The notes beneath the pieces are model-generated. The model saw nothing but the letters and a program-made list of their open reading frames with translations. It was not told the DNA's origin and made no database searches. A DNA stretch of 64,000 bases from Xiheibacterium sp038325765 (GTDB lineage: Bacteria; Myxococcota_A; Polyangia; Nannocystales; Nannocystaceae), in assembly GCA_038325765.1 (NCBI GenBank), contig JBBQJI010000010.1, positions 1 to 64,000 of the forward strand. Reading direction: 5' to 3'. The translations under genes were made by a program, and so were the position numbers. Positions 39,399 through 50,099 of this stretch are shown here, piece by piece. Numbering within the stretch: position 1 is the first letter of the stretch; every line of letters starts with the position of its first letter.

Positions 39399-40214
39399 TC
39401 AGCCCGCGGCGAGGAAGGCGATCACCAGCCGCTGCAGATCGTGAGCGGCCATCCCCGAGAAGTGCAGCGTCTGATCGTGGCTGAGCGTCTCGTCCGCCAG
39501 GCCGGCGCCGAGGTTGGTCAGCACCGAGATCGCAGCGACCCGCATGCCGCAGTGACGCGCGACGATGACCTCGGGGACGGTCGACATGCCCACGGCGTTG
39601 GCCCCGAGCCTGACGAAGGCGCGGATCTCGGCGGGCGTCTCGAAGCAGGGGCCGAGCAGCGCCATGTACACGCCCTCGCGCAGCGCGATGCCGAGCCCGG
39701 CCGCGGCGTCGCGCATGCGCTGCTGCAGGCCGGCATCGTAGGCGCCGCTCATCGCGGGGAACCGCGGGCCGAAGCTGCCGTCCTCGTGACCGACGAGCGG
39801 GTTCTGACCCTGCATGTTGATGTGGTCGGTGATCAGCATCAAGCTGCCGGGCTGCGCGTCGACGTCGAGGGAACCGGCGGCGTTGGTGGCGATGTAGCTC
39901 TCGCAGCCGATGAGCCGCAGGGTGCGGACGAGCGGCACCACGGCGCTCGCGGGGTGACCCTCGTACAGGTGCACGCGGCCCTGCAGGCACGCGACCTCGA
40001 CGCCGCCGAGGGTGCCGATGACGAGGCGCCCGACGTGGCCCTCGACGCTCGGGACCGGGAAGCCCGGAAGGTCGGCGTAGTCGATCACGATCCGATCGTC
40101 GATGCGATCGGCGAGGCCGCCGAGCCCCGAGCCGAGCACGATGCCGAAGCGAGGGCGACGATCGGGGGCGCGTTGGGCGACGATCTCGGCGGCGTTGCGG
40201 GCTTGCTCGCTCAC
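39399..40214 (-). CDS. purine nucleoside phosphorylase
   Basis: A 271-aa class I (trimeric, mammalian-like) purine nucleoside phosphorylase that splits inosine or guanosine and their deoxy forms with phosphate. Motifs: GSGLGG phosphate loop, GRVHLYEGH, ATNAAGSL, GPCFETPAEIR and NAVGMSTVPEV. The start is GTG at 40214, preceded by GAGGAG at a good distance; an in-frame extension to 40316 has no signal. It is convergent with the CysN-CysC gene (15 bases) and lies 64 bases after the SDR gene. It would complete a salvage route with adenosine deaminase in this window. Confidence 0.93.
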   Translation of the reverse strand: MSEQARNAAEIVAQRAPDRRPRFGIVLGSGLGGLADRIDDRIVIDYADLPGFPVPSVEGHVGRLVIGTLGGVEVACLQGRVHLYEGHPASAVVPLVRTLRLIGCESYIATNAAGSLDVDAQPGSLMLITDHINMQGQNPLVGHEDGSFGPRFPAMSGAYDAGLQQRMRDAAAGLGIALREGVYMALLGPCFETPAEIRAFVRLGANAVGMSTVPEVIVARHCGMRVAAISVLTNLGAGLADETLSHDQTLHFSGMAAHDLQRLVIAFLAAG

Positions 40215-40278
40215 GGTGGTGCTCCTCGCAGGTGGCGGGCAAGCGTAGGGGCTCCAGGGGCCGGCCGTCGAGCCCGCG

Positions 40279-41037
40279 TCACATCGCCCTGCGCGCGAAC
40301 GCGGTCCACAGCCCACGAGGCAGCGCCGCTGCCGATCGCATCGCCAACGCGATCGGCAGCGGAAACGCGTGCACCGCCCGTTTGGCGATGATCGCGTCGA
40401 CGATCTCCTGCGCCGCCTGCTCGGGCTGCAGCTCCATCGGCAGCTTGTCCGCGCCCTCGTTCATGGCGGTGCGGACGTAGCCGGGTCGCACGTCGGTCAC
40501 GGTGATGCCACGCGGCGCGAGGTCGACGCGCATGCCCTCGAGCATCGCGCTGAGGTAGGCCTTGCTGGCGCTGTAGACCGCGAGCGTCGGCAAACCCCGG
40601 TAGGCCGCGAGGCTCGATACACCCACGAGGTGGCCGCGGCCGCGCTCGACCATCGCCGGGATCGCCGCGACGAGCGTGGCCGTCGCACCGATGACGTTGA
40701 CCCCGAGCATCGTGGCGCAGTCGTCCCACTGCAGCTTGGCGCTGTGGCGCTGCGTCGCGATGCCGGCGTTGGCGACGACGAGATCGAGCCCGCCGACCTC
40801 GTCGTCGATGCGCCGCACCGCCGCGGTCACGGCGATCGGATCGGATACGTCGAGCGCCCTCCAGGTGGCCCGGCCGCCGCCCGTGACGATGGCGTCGGCG
40901 ACCCGTCGTAGCTCGTGCTCGCGTCGGGCGACGAGGACCACGTGCACGCCGTGGCGGGCGAGGAGCGTCGCGACGGCGGCGCCGATTCCGGCGGAGGCGC
41001 CGGTGATGAGGGCGGTGCGGAGATCGTGTCCGGCCAT
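40279..41037 (-). CDS. short-chain dehydrogenase/reductase
   Basis: A 252-aa classical SDR. The TGASAGIG nucleotide loop (about 12-19), NAG (near 91), a serine in GVSSLAA and YSASK (Tyr and Lys of the active site) are present. The C-terminal region has a hydrophobic, basic tail (FPLPIALAMRSAAALPRGL) seen in SDRs that associate with membranes or use long-chain substrates. It starts at 41037 with Met-Ala-Gly; the frame also has an upstream Met at 41055. It sits between a phosphatase gene and PNP, all on the minus strand. The substrate is unknown. Confidence 0.87.
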   Translation of the reverse strand: MAGHDLRTALITGASAGIGAAVATLLARHGVHVVLVARREHELRRVADAIVTGGGRATWRALDVSDPIAVTAAVRRIDDEVGGLDLVVANAGIATQRHSAKLQWDDCATMLGVNVIGATATLVAAIPAMVERGRGHLVGVSSLAAYRGLPTLAVYSASKAYLSAMLEGMRVDLAPRGITVTDVRPGYVRTAMNEGADKLPMELQPEQAAQEIVDAIIAKRAVHAFPLPIALAMRSAAALPRGLWTAFARRAM

Positions 41038-41127
41038 GGGCGCGCAGGATGGCACGAAGCGACCGCGCGGGGGACCGCGGCGCTTCGGACACCCGTGTGC
41101 GCACGGGCGTGGGCGCGGGTCGTGCGA

Positions 41128-42795
41128 TCACTGGGGCGCGGGCGACAGCGGTGCACTGGTGGCGTAGGCCGGCGGCGGCACGCCGAGCAGCGCGGCGAGG
41201 GTCGGCGCGACGGTCAGGGTCGACGGCTGCTCGTCGCGCCGACCGGCGACGAAACCAGGGCCGCGCACGATGATCGGGACCTCGCGATCGTAGGCCCAGG
41301 GCGTGCCGTGCACGCTGCACTCGTCGCCCGTATCGTCGATCACGCCCCACTGCAGGGGGACGGTGTAGATGTCGACGGAGCGGGCGGGGAAGAGGCTGCG
41401 GCACACGAGCGCCGGCGTGCCGTCGCCATCGCAAGCGTCGACGAGCGCGTCGGATCGCTCGACGAACGCCAGGGGCTCACGCCGGACCGCCGCGACGATG
41501 GCGTCGAGGGTGCGGCCGCGCTCGGCGGCGTCGCGTCCGTGGAAGGCGTGGGTCATGGCGACGCCCAGCGGCGAGACGCCGAGCACCCATTCGCCGGGCC
41601 CGAGCACCGCGGCGGCGGCCTTCTTCGCGGCCTCCGCGATCGTCTCGATGCGCGCCAGCGTCGGTGTGTGACCGGCCTCGCGGATGCGCGTGCGCGAGGG
41701 GATGGTGCCGTGATCGCTGGTGAGCACGGCTGCCCAACCGTCCGCGCCCAGCCGGGCATCGAGCGCGTCGAACAGGCGCGTCAGATCGCGATCGATCCGC
41801 AGCAGGTGATCGACGCGCTCCCACGATTCCTGGCACCACGCGTGGCCGGCGTAGTCGTGGGACGAGAAGGTGATCGCGAGGACGTCGGGGGCATCGTCGG
41901 CGCCGAGCGCCTCGCCCTCGAGCGCCGCGATCGCGGCGTCGACCAGCAACGTGTTGGCCGCGGGCGTGGCGCCGAGCGCCCACATCCGCGGATGGGTGCC
42001 GGCGAGGCTGTGGGGGAACACGCGGCCCATCTTCTGCGGGTTGCCCTCGTCGGGGGCGTCGTCGGGGTGAGAGGCCAGCGCGGCGACGCGGTCGTCGAGC
42101 GGCGTCCACGGCGGGATGTCGGCGGGCGCGGGGTGGGCACGCGCGAAGTCGGTGACCCAGCGCGGCAGCGCCTGGGTGAACGCCGTAGAGGTCGTCATCG
42201 CGGCAGCATCGGTGTCGAACCACAGCGGCAGATCGGCGCGCTGCCCGAGCACGAGCATCGCCGCCCGCGACTTCCAGCCGATGGCGATCGCGCGGCCCGT
42301 GGGGTGCGCTGCGTGCAGCGCCTCCGCGATCCCCGGCGCCTCCAAGCGGACGTTCGAGCGGCCCTCGCCGCTCGCCGCACCGTTGCGCGGATCGATCGTG
42401 GGCGCCGTCGGATCGTCGTCGACGTCGATGCGCCGGCCCTGGGCGCGGTCGTACCAGCCGTTGGCGACGATCCCGTGCACCGACGGCGTGGTGCCGGTCG
42501 CGAGCGTCGCGTGTCCGGGGGCGGTGTTCGTCGTGGCGTAGGGGTAGCGGGCGCGCGGCCAGTAGGCGCCTTCGCGGACGAGGCGGGCGATGCCGCCGGA
42601 CAGCGCGCGGTGCTGGGGGTCGAACGACCAGCTCGGGAGCTGATCGATGACCAGGAGCACCACGAGCCGCGGGGCGGCGGGGGCGTGCTCCGGCTCTGCG
42701 CGAGCCGTGGCCGAGGGCGGTGGCGATCCGGGCGCGGGCCGGCACTGCACCAGTCCGAGCAGCGCAGCCAGGGCGATCTTCGCGCGGATGCGCAT
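41128..42795 (-). CDS. PafA-like alkaline phosphatase/phosphodiesterase, exported
   Basis: A 555-aa exported enzyme of the alkaline-phosphatase superfamily. After a hydrophobic signal (ALAALLGLVQC) come the first metal Asp in LLVIDQLPSW, the nucleophile Thr in TTNTAPGHATLATG, TPSVHGIVAN, SSHDYAGHAW and TSDHGTIPS, and a GHTP segment. This set matches PafA and type I phosphodiesterases. It would release phosphate from organic phosphates or nucleotides in the periplasm. A TACCGT hexamer lies six bases before the ATG at 42795 and no Shine-Dalgarno sequence is seen. It may add a nucleotide-dephosphorylating step to the salvage genes here, though this is a guess. Confidence 0.87.
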   Translation of the reverse strand: MRIRAKIALAALLGLVQCRPAPGSPPPSATARAEPEHAPAAPRLVVLLVIDQLPSWSFDPQHRALSGGIARLVREGAYWPRARYPYATTNTAPGHATLATGTTPSVHGIVANGWYDRAQGRRIDVDDDPTAPTIDPRNGAASGEGRSNVRLEAPGIAEALHAAHPTGRAIAIGWKSRAAMLVLGQRADLPLWFDTDAAAMTTSTAFTQALPRWVTDFARAHPAPADIPPWTPLDDRVAALASHPDDAPDEGNPQKMGRVFPHSLAGTHPRMWALGATPAANTLLVDAAIAALEGEALGADDAPDVLAITFSSHDYAGHAWCQESWERVDHLLRIDRDLTRLFDALDARLGADGWAAVLTSDHGTIPSRTRIREAGHTPTLARIETIAEAAKKAAAAVLGPGEWVLGVSPLGVAMTHAFHGRDAAERGRTLDAIVAAVRREPLAFVERSDALVDACDGDGTPALVCRSLFPARSVDIYTVPLQWGVIDDTGDECSVHGTPWAYDREVPIIVRGPGFVAGRRDEQPSTLTVAPTLAALLGVPPPAYATSAPLSPAPQ

Positions 42796-42801
42796 CGGTG
42801 G

Positions 42802-42807
42802 ACGGTA
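42802..42807 (-). promoter_or_regulatory. candidate -10 box of the PafA-like phosphatase gene
   Basis: Reads TACCGT on the minus strand, six bases before the ATG at 42795. No Shine-Dalgarno sequence lies between. A -35 box was not recognised. Confidence 0.4.
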
Positions 42808-42878
42808 CCGCGTACCCGGCGACAGCGAGGTGACGGGGGCGTCCCATGTCGACGCGCGAGTCCGGCGAAGATCCCGGA

Positions 42879-43475
42879 TCACACCGGCGGCGACGGGTCG
42901 TACTGGATGTAGCGGCGCACCTGGGCGGCGCGTTCGACCGAGTGCATGCGCGAGACGAGGTGCAGCGCGAGGTCGATCCCCGCCGATACCCCGGCGGCGG
43001 TGAGCACCGCGCCGTTGTCGACGAAGCGCGACTGCGGTTGCACGTCGATGTCGCGCCCGAGCTGGGCGAGCAACGCGAGGGAGCCGTGGTGCGTCGTCGC
43101 CGGCTTGCCGTCGAGCAGGCCGGCCTTGGCGAGGACCAGCGCGCCGGTGCACACGCTCGCGATCGTCACGTTGCGGGCCGCGAGATCGCGGATCCAGGCG
43201 AGCATGGCCAGATCCTCGAGCAGCGGGCGGGTGCCGCGGCCGCCGGGCAGCACCAGCAGATCGAAGCTCGGCGCGCCGTCGATCGTGTGATCGGGGACGA
43301 CGCGCAGGCCCTTGGCGCAGCGCAGGATCCCCGGGCCCTGCGCGACGGAGAACACCTCGACGCCGTCGTCGGGCCACTCGGTCGCCCACGCCGCGAGCAC
43401 CTCCCATGGTCCGGCGAAATCCAGCTCCTCGACACCTTCGAACAGCAAGACGGCGATGCGGCGGGGTTCGGCCAT
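42879..43475 (-). CDS. DJ-1/PfpI family protein
   Basis: A 198-aa protein with the class I glutamine amidotransferase-like fold. The nucleophile elbow is SVCTGALVLAKAGLLDG with the reactive cysteine, and LLVLPGGRGTRPLLED precedes it. The early VEELDFAGPWEVL segment supplies the glutamate. This pattern is close to isonitrile hydratases and the enzymatic domain of GATase-like AraC regulators; no DNA-binding domain is attached. Its reaction is uncertain. The PafA-like gene is 83 bases downstream; a TACACT hexamer lies 11 bases before the ATG. Confidence 0.87.
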   Translation of the reverse strand: MAEPRRIAVLLFEGVEELDFAGPWEVLAAWATEWPDDGVEVFSVAQGPGILRCAKGLRVVPDHTIDGAPSFDLLVLPGGRGTRPLLEDLAMLAWIRDLAARNVTIASVCTGALVLAKAGLLDGKPATTHHGSLALLAQLGRDIDVQPQSRFVDNGAVLTAAGVSAGIDLALHLVSRMHSVERAAQVRRYIQYDPSPPV

Positions 43476-43561
43476 GGCGCGCGGACAGTGTAGCGCGCTC
43501 CCCGATCCCCGCGATCGGTGGGCGGCCGCGGTGCGACCAAAGTGGTAGCCTCGCCGGCGCG

Positions 43562-43945
43562 ATGTCCCCCGAGTTCTACAAGGTCCTCCATCTGTGCGGC
43601 ATCTTCCTGCTCTTTTGCACCCTCGGCGGCCTGGCGATGCTGGCGTGGCAGACCCGCGGCGCCCAGGCGGTGAAAGAAGAGGTGATCGCCGCGCGCAAGC
43701 GGCTCGTGATGTTCCACGGCATCGCGCTGCTCGTGATCTTCGTCGCCGGCTTCGGGCTGATGGCCAAGCTCGGCATGATGAAGGGGTGGCCGCTGTGGAT
43801 CTACGGCAAGCTCGCGATCTGGGTGCTGCTCGGCGCGTCGTCCATCATGGTGCGCAAGGCCGCCGAGCACGGCAAATTGTGGGTGCTGCTGCTGCCGCTC
43901 GTCGGTGCCGTCGCCGCCTATCTCGCAGTCGTGCACCCGGGCTGA
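43562..43945 (+). CDS. four-helix integral membrane protein, unknown
   Basis: A 127-aa protein made almost entirely of four transmembrane helices (about 5-27, 46-70, 76-96, 103-124). A conserved-looking histidine and cysteine lie in the first helix (YKVLHLCGIF), and a second histidine opens helix two (VMFHGIAL), which could bind haem or metal. I do not recognise the family with certainty. It is followed six bases later by the dipeptidase gene, so both are co-transcribed. A TAGCCT hexamer ends ten bases before the ATG and there is no Shine-Dalgarno sequence. Confidence 0.75.
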   Translation: MSPEFYKVLHLCGIFLLFCTLGGLAMLAWQTRGAQAVKEEVIAARKRLVMFHGIALLVIFVAGFGLMAKLGMMKGWPLWIYGKLAIWVLLGASSIMVRKAAEHGKLWVLLLPLVGAVAAYLAVVHPG

Positions 43946-43951
43946 AGCGGG

Positions 43952-45298
43952 ATGCGACGGCTGCTGCTCGCGGTGGTGTTCGCACTGGGCTGCCAGGCTC
44001 AGACGAGCACGGTGTCGTCGCCGGTGGCCACGCCTACGGCTGAGGGCTCCGCGAACAGGGACGCACCCGTGCCTGTGGCGGCCCGGCCCACCCCGCCGCC
44101 CGAGCCCCCGCCGCCGGAGCCCGCCCGCACGGAGCCCGCTCCCACGGAGCCCGCCGCCCTCGCGCGGTGGCTGACCGATCACGCCACCGTCGTCGACGGT
44201 CACGTCGATCTGCCGTGGCGCCTGCTGAAGTCCGCGGCCGCCGACGGCACGCCCACCGAGGATCCCAGCCTCGCCACGCCGACCGGCGACTTCGACTGGC
44301 CGCGGGCGCGCGAAGGCGGCCTCGATGCGCCGTTCATGTCGATCTACGTGGCCTCGAAGTTCGAGGGCAGAGGCGCGCGCGCCCACGCCGATCATCTGAT
44401 CGATCTCGTCCTTGGCCTCGCCGCCGGTGCGCCCGACAAATTCGCGCTCGCCCCCGACGTGGCCACGGTGCGCCGCAATGCCGCCGCGGGCCTGATCTCG
44501 CTGCCGATGGGCATGGAGAACGGCGCCCCGCTCGAGGGTGACCTGGCCAATGTCACGTACTTCCACGGCCGCGGCATCCGCTACATCACGCTGACTCACA
44601 GCCGCGACAACCACATCTCCGACTCGTCCTTCGACACCCGCCACACCCACGGTGGGCTGTCGGCATTCGGCGAGCAGGTGGTCGCCGAGATGAACCGCGT
44701 GGGCGTCATGGTCGACGTCTCGCACCTGTCGGATCAGGCGTTCTGGGACGTCATGGCGGCCAGCCGGGCGCCGGTGCTCGCGACCCACTCGTCGTGTCGG
44801 CACTTCACGCCGCACTTCGAGCGCAACATGAGCGACGACATGATCCGCGCCCTCGCGAAGCAAGGTGGCGTCATCATGATCAACTTCGGTAGCGACTTCC
44901 TGTCGGGGGAGGTCCGCACTGCCCGGGATCGTCATGCTGCCGCCGCAACCCGGGCGCTGCGCAAGGCCAAGCTCGCGCCCCAGAGCCCCGCCGGGCTGGC
45001 GTTCCTCGCCGAGTACGACACACGGCACCCGGTACCGCGCGCCACGGTCGAGCACGTCGCCTCTCACATCGAGCACGTCATCGGCCTCGTCGGCGTCGAC
45101 CACGTCGGGCTCGGCTCCGACTTCGACGGCGTCGGTGACAGCCTGCCCGAGGGCCTGCGGCACGTCGGCGAGTATCCGAACCTCGTGCGGGTGCTCTTGC
45201 AGCGCGGCCGCACGGCTGTGGAACTCGAGAAGATCCTCGGCGGCAACGCGCTGCGCGTGTGGCAGGCGGTCGAGGATCACGCGGCGACACGCCGCTGA
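43952..45298 (+). CDS. membrane dipeptidase (peptidase M19) lipoprotein
   Basis: A 448-aa lipoprotein (lipobox FALGC, Cys14) with a Pro/Glu/Thr-rich tether (about 25-68) and an M19 renal-dipeptidase-like domain. The di-zinc ligands start in VDGHVDLPW (His84, Asp86), with a bridging Glu in GMENG, His in LTHSRDNH and a late GSDFDGV segment. M19 enzymes hydrolyse dipeptides, including D-amino-acid forms and some beta-lactams. The tether implies an outer-membrane or periplasmic position. It is coupled to the small membrane protein gene upstream and convergent with rpoD. Confidence 0.92.
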   Translation: MRRLLLAVVFALGCQAQTSTVSSPVATPTAEGSANRDAPVPVAARPTPPPEPPPPEPARTEPAPTEPAALARWLTDHATVVDGHVDLPWRLLKSAAADGTPTEDPSLATPTGDFDWPRAREGGLDAPFMSIYVASKFEGRGARAHADHLIDLVLGLAAGAPDKFALAPDVATVRRNAAAGLISLPMGMENGAPLEGDLANVTYFHGRGIRYITLTHSRDNHISDSSFDTRHTHGGLSAFGEQVVAEMNRVGVMVDVSHLSDQAFWDVMAASRAPVLATHSSCRHFTPHFERNMSDDMIRALAKQGGVIMINFGSDFLSGEVRTARDRHAAAATRALRKAKLAPQSPAGLAFLAEYDTRHPVPRATVEHVASHIEHVIGLVGVDHVGLGSDFDGVGDSLPEGLRHVGEYPNLVRVLLQRGRTAVELEKILGGNALRVWQAVEDHAATRR

Positions 45299-45405
45299 GA
45301 TCGGCGCGGAGCACCCACTGCACTCGGCCCCCCCCGCCCGCTTGCGGGGAGCACTCCGCGCGTCGGCCGTACCGTGTCGCTCGCCGGAGTTCTTGGGCGC
45401 AGAGG

Positions 45406-47241
<1,836 letters not shown>

Positions 47242-47329
47242 GGTGGAGGCCTCGAGACCTTGGGCAGGGTGAGCCATGGGTAAATTGAGTCCGGTAGGGG
47301 ACGCGCCGGCATGGGCGCGAAGGGGGAGA

Positions 47330-49330
47330 TCAGTTGCGCTGGGGCGCCAGGTCGACGGGGCGGCGGAGCTCGTCGATCCTACGAGAGAGCTGCAGCCCGT
47401 AGTTCTGACGCTCCGCGGCCTCGCGGTCGAATCCGTCGGCGGCGAGGCGCTTGGCCTCGACGTCGACGCGGCGCTTCTCCTCGGTGAGGGATTCGCGTTC
47501 GCAGCGCCGCACCAGATCGTCGAGGAGGGCTTGGGGATTGGTCGCGCCCAGGTCGCGGTACTCACCGGCGAAGACGCGCTCGTGGACCAGGGCCTGGGCT
47601 TCGGCATCGACGAGCGCGAGCAGCTCGGACATGCCGAGGTCTTCGCCGCGGCGCGCACCGTCGAGCACCGCACGGGCGATCGGGGCCAGCCGCGGATCCT
47701 TGATCCAATCGAGCGCGCCTGCCCGTTCGGCGACGCCCGCGAGATGGGGCACGTCGACCAACAGCATGGCCAGTTGACTCTGGCCTGCTGGAAGCGGCGG
47801 CAGGGGGCGCACGGCCGCGGATAGTGGCACGACTCCTTGGGATGTCGAGCGAAAGTGGCGAGAGTTTTCTTCCGGGGTATCCGCCGGGCCAGCCGCCGGG
47901 CCACCCTCCCGGCCACCCTCCCGGCCACCCTCCCGGATGGGGCCAGAACGGCCTGCGCCGCGGTGATCTTCGGGGCCCGCCGCGCTGCGCGTGCGCCCCG
48001 CAGCACTCTGCTCCGACAACCGTCGAAGGCTCGACTCGATGCGACTGGGTGGGACCCCGAAGAGCGTCGCCGCGCGGTCTGCGTAGAGCTGTCGCTGACT
48101 CTCCCGCGGGGCCCGTGCGATGAGCGGCAAGATGCGGTCCAAGGCGCGGGCGCGGGCGTCGACGGCGTCGCCGGCGTTTTGGGCCATGCGCACCATCATC
48201 TCGACCAGCGCGGCCTCGGGGCGGGCCAACAGCGCCTTCATGCGCTCGGGGCCGAGGCTGTCGGGATCCTCGCCCTCGGGCAGCAGCACCATGCGGACGT
48301 CGAGATCGGCCTCGAGCAGCGGGGGCAGGGCGGCCCACGCGGCCTTGCGCCCGGCGGCATCGCCGTCGAAGGTCATGACGACCTGGTCGCAGAATCGCGC
48401 CAGGAGTTTGGCCTGATCGGCGGTCAAGGCGGTGCCCAGCGGGGCCACGGCCTCGCGCTGCCCCCATTGGTGCAGCCGCACCACGTCGAGGTTCCCCTCG
48501 ACGAGGATCGCCCTGCGCGTCGCCGAAAGGGCTGCGCGCGCCTGCTGGATGCCGAACAGGGTGCGTCCCTTGGCGTAGAGCAGCGACTCCGCCGAGTTGA
48601 TGTACTTCGGCGGCGGCGTATCGTCGAGGCCGACACCGACATCATGGGGCGGTACGATTCGCGCCGAGAAAGCGATCACCTCGCCGCCAGGGGCGACGAT
48701 GGGGAACACCAGCCGGCCGCGGAATCGGTCGTACCACTGCCCCGACTTCTCGCTGCGGGCGACGAGGCCCAGCGTCTCGGCGAGCGGGAGCGAGAGCCGC
48801 GCCTCGGCCAGGGTAGACGCGAGGCGATCCCACCCCGCCTCGGCCGGCGCCGGCGCGTAGCCCAGCCGGAACGCCTCCACGCTGGTGGCGTCGAGGCCGC
48901 GGGCGGTGAGGTAGGCCCGGCCCGCCGCGCCCTCGGGGGCGTCCGCGAGGATCGACTGCCACAGCTTGGTGGCCGCCGCGCACAGGGCGTAGGCCTCGTC
49001 CTTCTCGGACTCGCGGCGAACATCGTGCGGCGAGACGTTGGGCAGCGTGACGCCGTAGAGCTCGGCGAGTTTGCGGACGGCCTCGGGGAAGCTCTTGCCC
49101 TCGATCTCCATGACGAAGCGGATCGCGTCGCCGCCTTGGCCGCAGCCGAAGCACTTGAAGCCCTTGCGCGTGGGGTTGACGTTGAAGCTGGGCGTCTTCT
49201 CGCCGTGGAAGGGGCACAGGCCCTTGTAGTTCTGGCCGGCGCGGCGCAGCTCCATGTAGCGACCGATGAGGTCGACGATGTCCACGCGGTCGCGGACCTC
49301 TTGCACCTTCTCGTCGGGAATCTGCGCCAT
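47330..49330 (-). CDS. dnaG: DNA primase
   Basis: A 666-aa primase that makes RNA primers at the replication fork. The N-terminal zinc site is Cys39, His42, Cys60, Cys63 (CPFHGEKTPSF...CFGCGQGGD). The TOPRIM core has AILVEGNLDVVRLHQ, where most primases have VEGYMDV, and MTFDGDAAGRKAA. A low-complexity linker with three REGG units (about residue 465) separates the core from the C-terminal helicase-binding domain. The ATG at 49330 gives MAQIPDEKV. It is cotranscribed with rpoD downstream. The linker is encoded by three exact 12-bp repeats, so its length may vary between strains. Confidence 0.97.
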   Translation of the reverse strand: MAQIPDEKVQEVRDRVDIVDLIGRYMELRRAGQNYKGLCPFHGEKTPSFNVNPTRKGFKCFGCGQGGDAIRFVMEIEGKSFPEAVRKLAELYGVTLPNVSPHDVRRESEKDEAYALCAAATKLWQSILADAPEGAAGRAYLTARGLDATSVEAFRLGYAPAPAEAGWDRLASTLAEARLSLPLAETLGLVARSEKSGQWYDRFRGRLVFPIVAPGGEVIAFSARIVPPHDVGVGLDDTPPPKYINSAESLLYAKGRTLFGIQQARAALSATRRAILVEGNLDVVRLHQWGQREAVAPLGTALTADQAKLLARFCDQVVMTFDGDAAGRKAAWAALPPLLEADLDVRMVLLPEGEDPDSLGPERMKALLARPEAALVEMMVRMAQNAGDAVDARARALDRILPLIARAPRESQRQLYADRAATLFGVPPSRIESSLRRLSEQSAAGRTRSAAGPEDHRGAGRSGPIREGGREGGREGGPAAGPADTPEENSRHFRSTSQGVVPLSAAVRPLPPLPAGQSQLAMLLVDVPHLAGVAERAGALDWIKDPRLAPIARAVLDGARRGEDLGMSELLALVDAEAQALVHERVFAGEYRDLGATNPQALLDDLVRRCERESLTEEKRRVDVEAKRLAADGFDREAAERQNYGLQLSRRIDELRRPVDLAPQRN
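47899..47934 (-). repeat. three in-frame 12-bp repeats inside dnaG
   Basis: GGCCACCCTCCC occurs three times without error on the plus strand. Within dnaG the repeats encode Arg-Glu-Gly-Gly units of the interdomain linker. Because the unit is a multiple of three, gain or loss of copies would not break the gene. Confidence 0.92.
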
Positions 49331-49505
49331 GGTGGATCGGGGTGGGGCCCTCGCGTGGGCGCGAAAGCGGCGGGTTCGCGCACAGGCGATCGCCGCGGGT
49401 GCCCCGCGCTCGGGCCCCCGCGCCGGACCGGAGCGGACATGGATCCCTACGACGGCGGGCGCCACCGGGCAACCACGTCGAAAACTTGCGGCCGATGGCG
49501 CGGCC

Positions 49506-49940
49506 ATGGCAGCCCAGGGGACGATGATGATCCCCGCCCCGACGACGCACGCGCACGAGGGCGAGGCCGACGCCACGCCGAGCACCGGGGCCGATTCCGA
49601 GCGCCGTGGCAGCGGCCGCCGCTCCCGCGCCCGCGATCGGCTCCTCGACCGGGGCAGCCACCCGACCGAGGTGCCCGCCGGCACCCTCATGCGGGTGCGG
49701 GACATCGAGAACACGCTGCTGTTCATCGACGACGATCTCCGGGAGACCGCCCTGGCGATGACGCGGATCGAGGACTTCCTGACCCGCACGATGCAGACCC
49801 TCGAGTCGCCGCAGGTGTGCCGCGAGCACGTCCACGCCCTCGCGAGCGAGGTCGGCGTGCTCGATCACCTCGACCAGCTCTCGGAGACCCTCGAGAGCCT
49901 GCGGCGTCGCCTGGGCCGGCTGTCGACGACCATGAAATAG
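49506..49940 (+). CDS. hypothetical protein with C-terminal coiled coil
   Basis: A 144-aa protein divergent from dnaG. The N-terminal half is low in complexity and rich in charged residues; from about residue 62 on (RVRDIENTLLFIDDDLRETALAMTRIEDFLTR, then HLDQLSETLESLRRRLGRL) it is strongly helical with heptad-like leucines. No family is recognised. The start at 49506 is a guess; Met88 or later would also work. The stop is followed by the 8-bp repeat array. Amphipathic content supports a real gene, but antisense frames here are long, so certainty is moderate. Confidence 0.5.
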   Translation: MAAQGTMMIPAPTTHAHEGEADATPSTGADSERRGSGRRSRARDRLLDRGSHPTEVPAGTLMRVRDIENTLLFIDDDLRETALAMTRIEDFLTRTMQTLESPQVCREHVHALASEVGVLDHLDQLSETLESLRRRLGRLSTTMK

Positions 49941-49965
49941 CGCGCCGCGCGGCGCAGCAAGTCGG

Positions 49966-50061
49966 GTCGGCACGTCGGCACGTCGGCACGTCGGCACGTC
50001 GGCACGTCGGCACGTCGGCACGTCGGCACGTCGGCACGTCGGCACGTCGGCACGTCGGCAC
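49966..50061 (+). repeat. 12 tandem copies of an 8-bp unit
   Basis: GTCGGCAC is repeated twelve times without a single mismatch, followed by a part copy. It fills the gap between the coiled-coil protein gene and the CPBP protease gene, 38 bases before the latter's start. The unit length is not a multiple of three, so the array is tolerated only outside coding sequence. Confidence 0.97.
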
Positions 50062-50085
50062 GTCGCGCGCATGCGGGCGCGCCGC

Positions 50086-50091
50086 TATGAT
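50086..50091 (+). promoter_or_regulatory. candidate -10 box of the CPBP protease gene
   Basis: TATGAT (5 of 6 consensus bases) ends eight bases before the GTG at 50100. The tandem 8-bp array ends 24 bases upstream, so it occupies the -35 position and beyond. Copy-number changes there could affect expression. Confidence 0.5.
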
Positions 50092-50099
50092 GCCGCGAC

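Noticed and set aside
45299..45405. terminator between the M19 gene and rpoD
   Set aside because: A six-base CCCCGC/GCGGGG stem is present, but without a T tract and no stronger than chance in this composition.
49966..50061. CRISPR array
   Set aside because: The repeats are 8 bp and contiguous with no spacers, and no cas genes are nearby.
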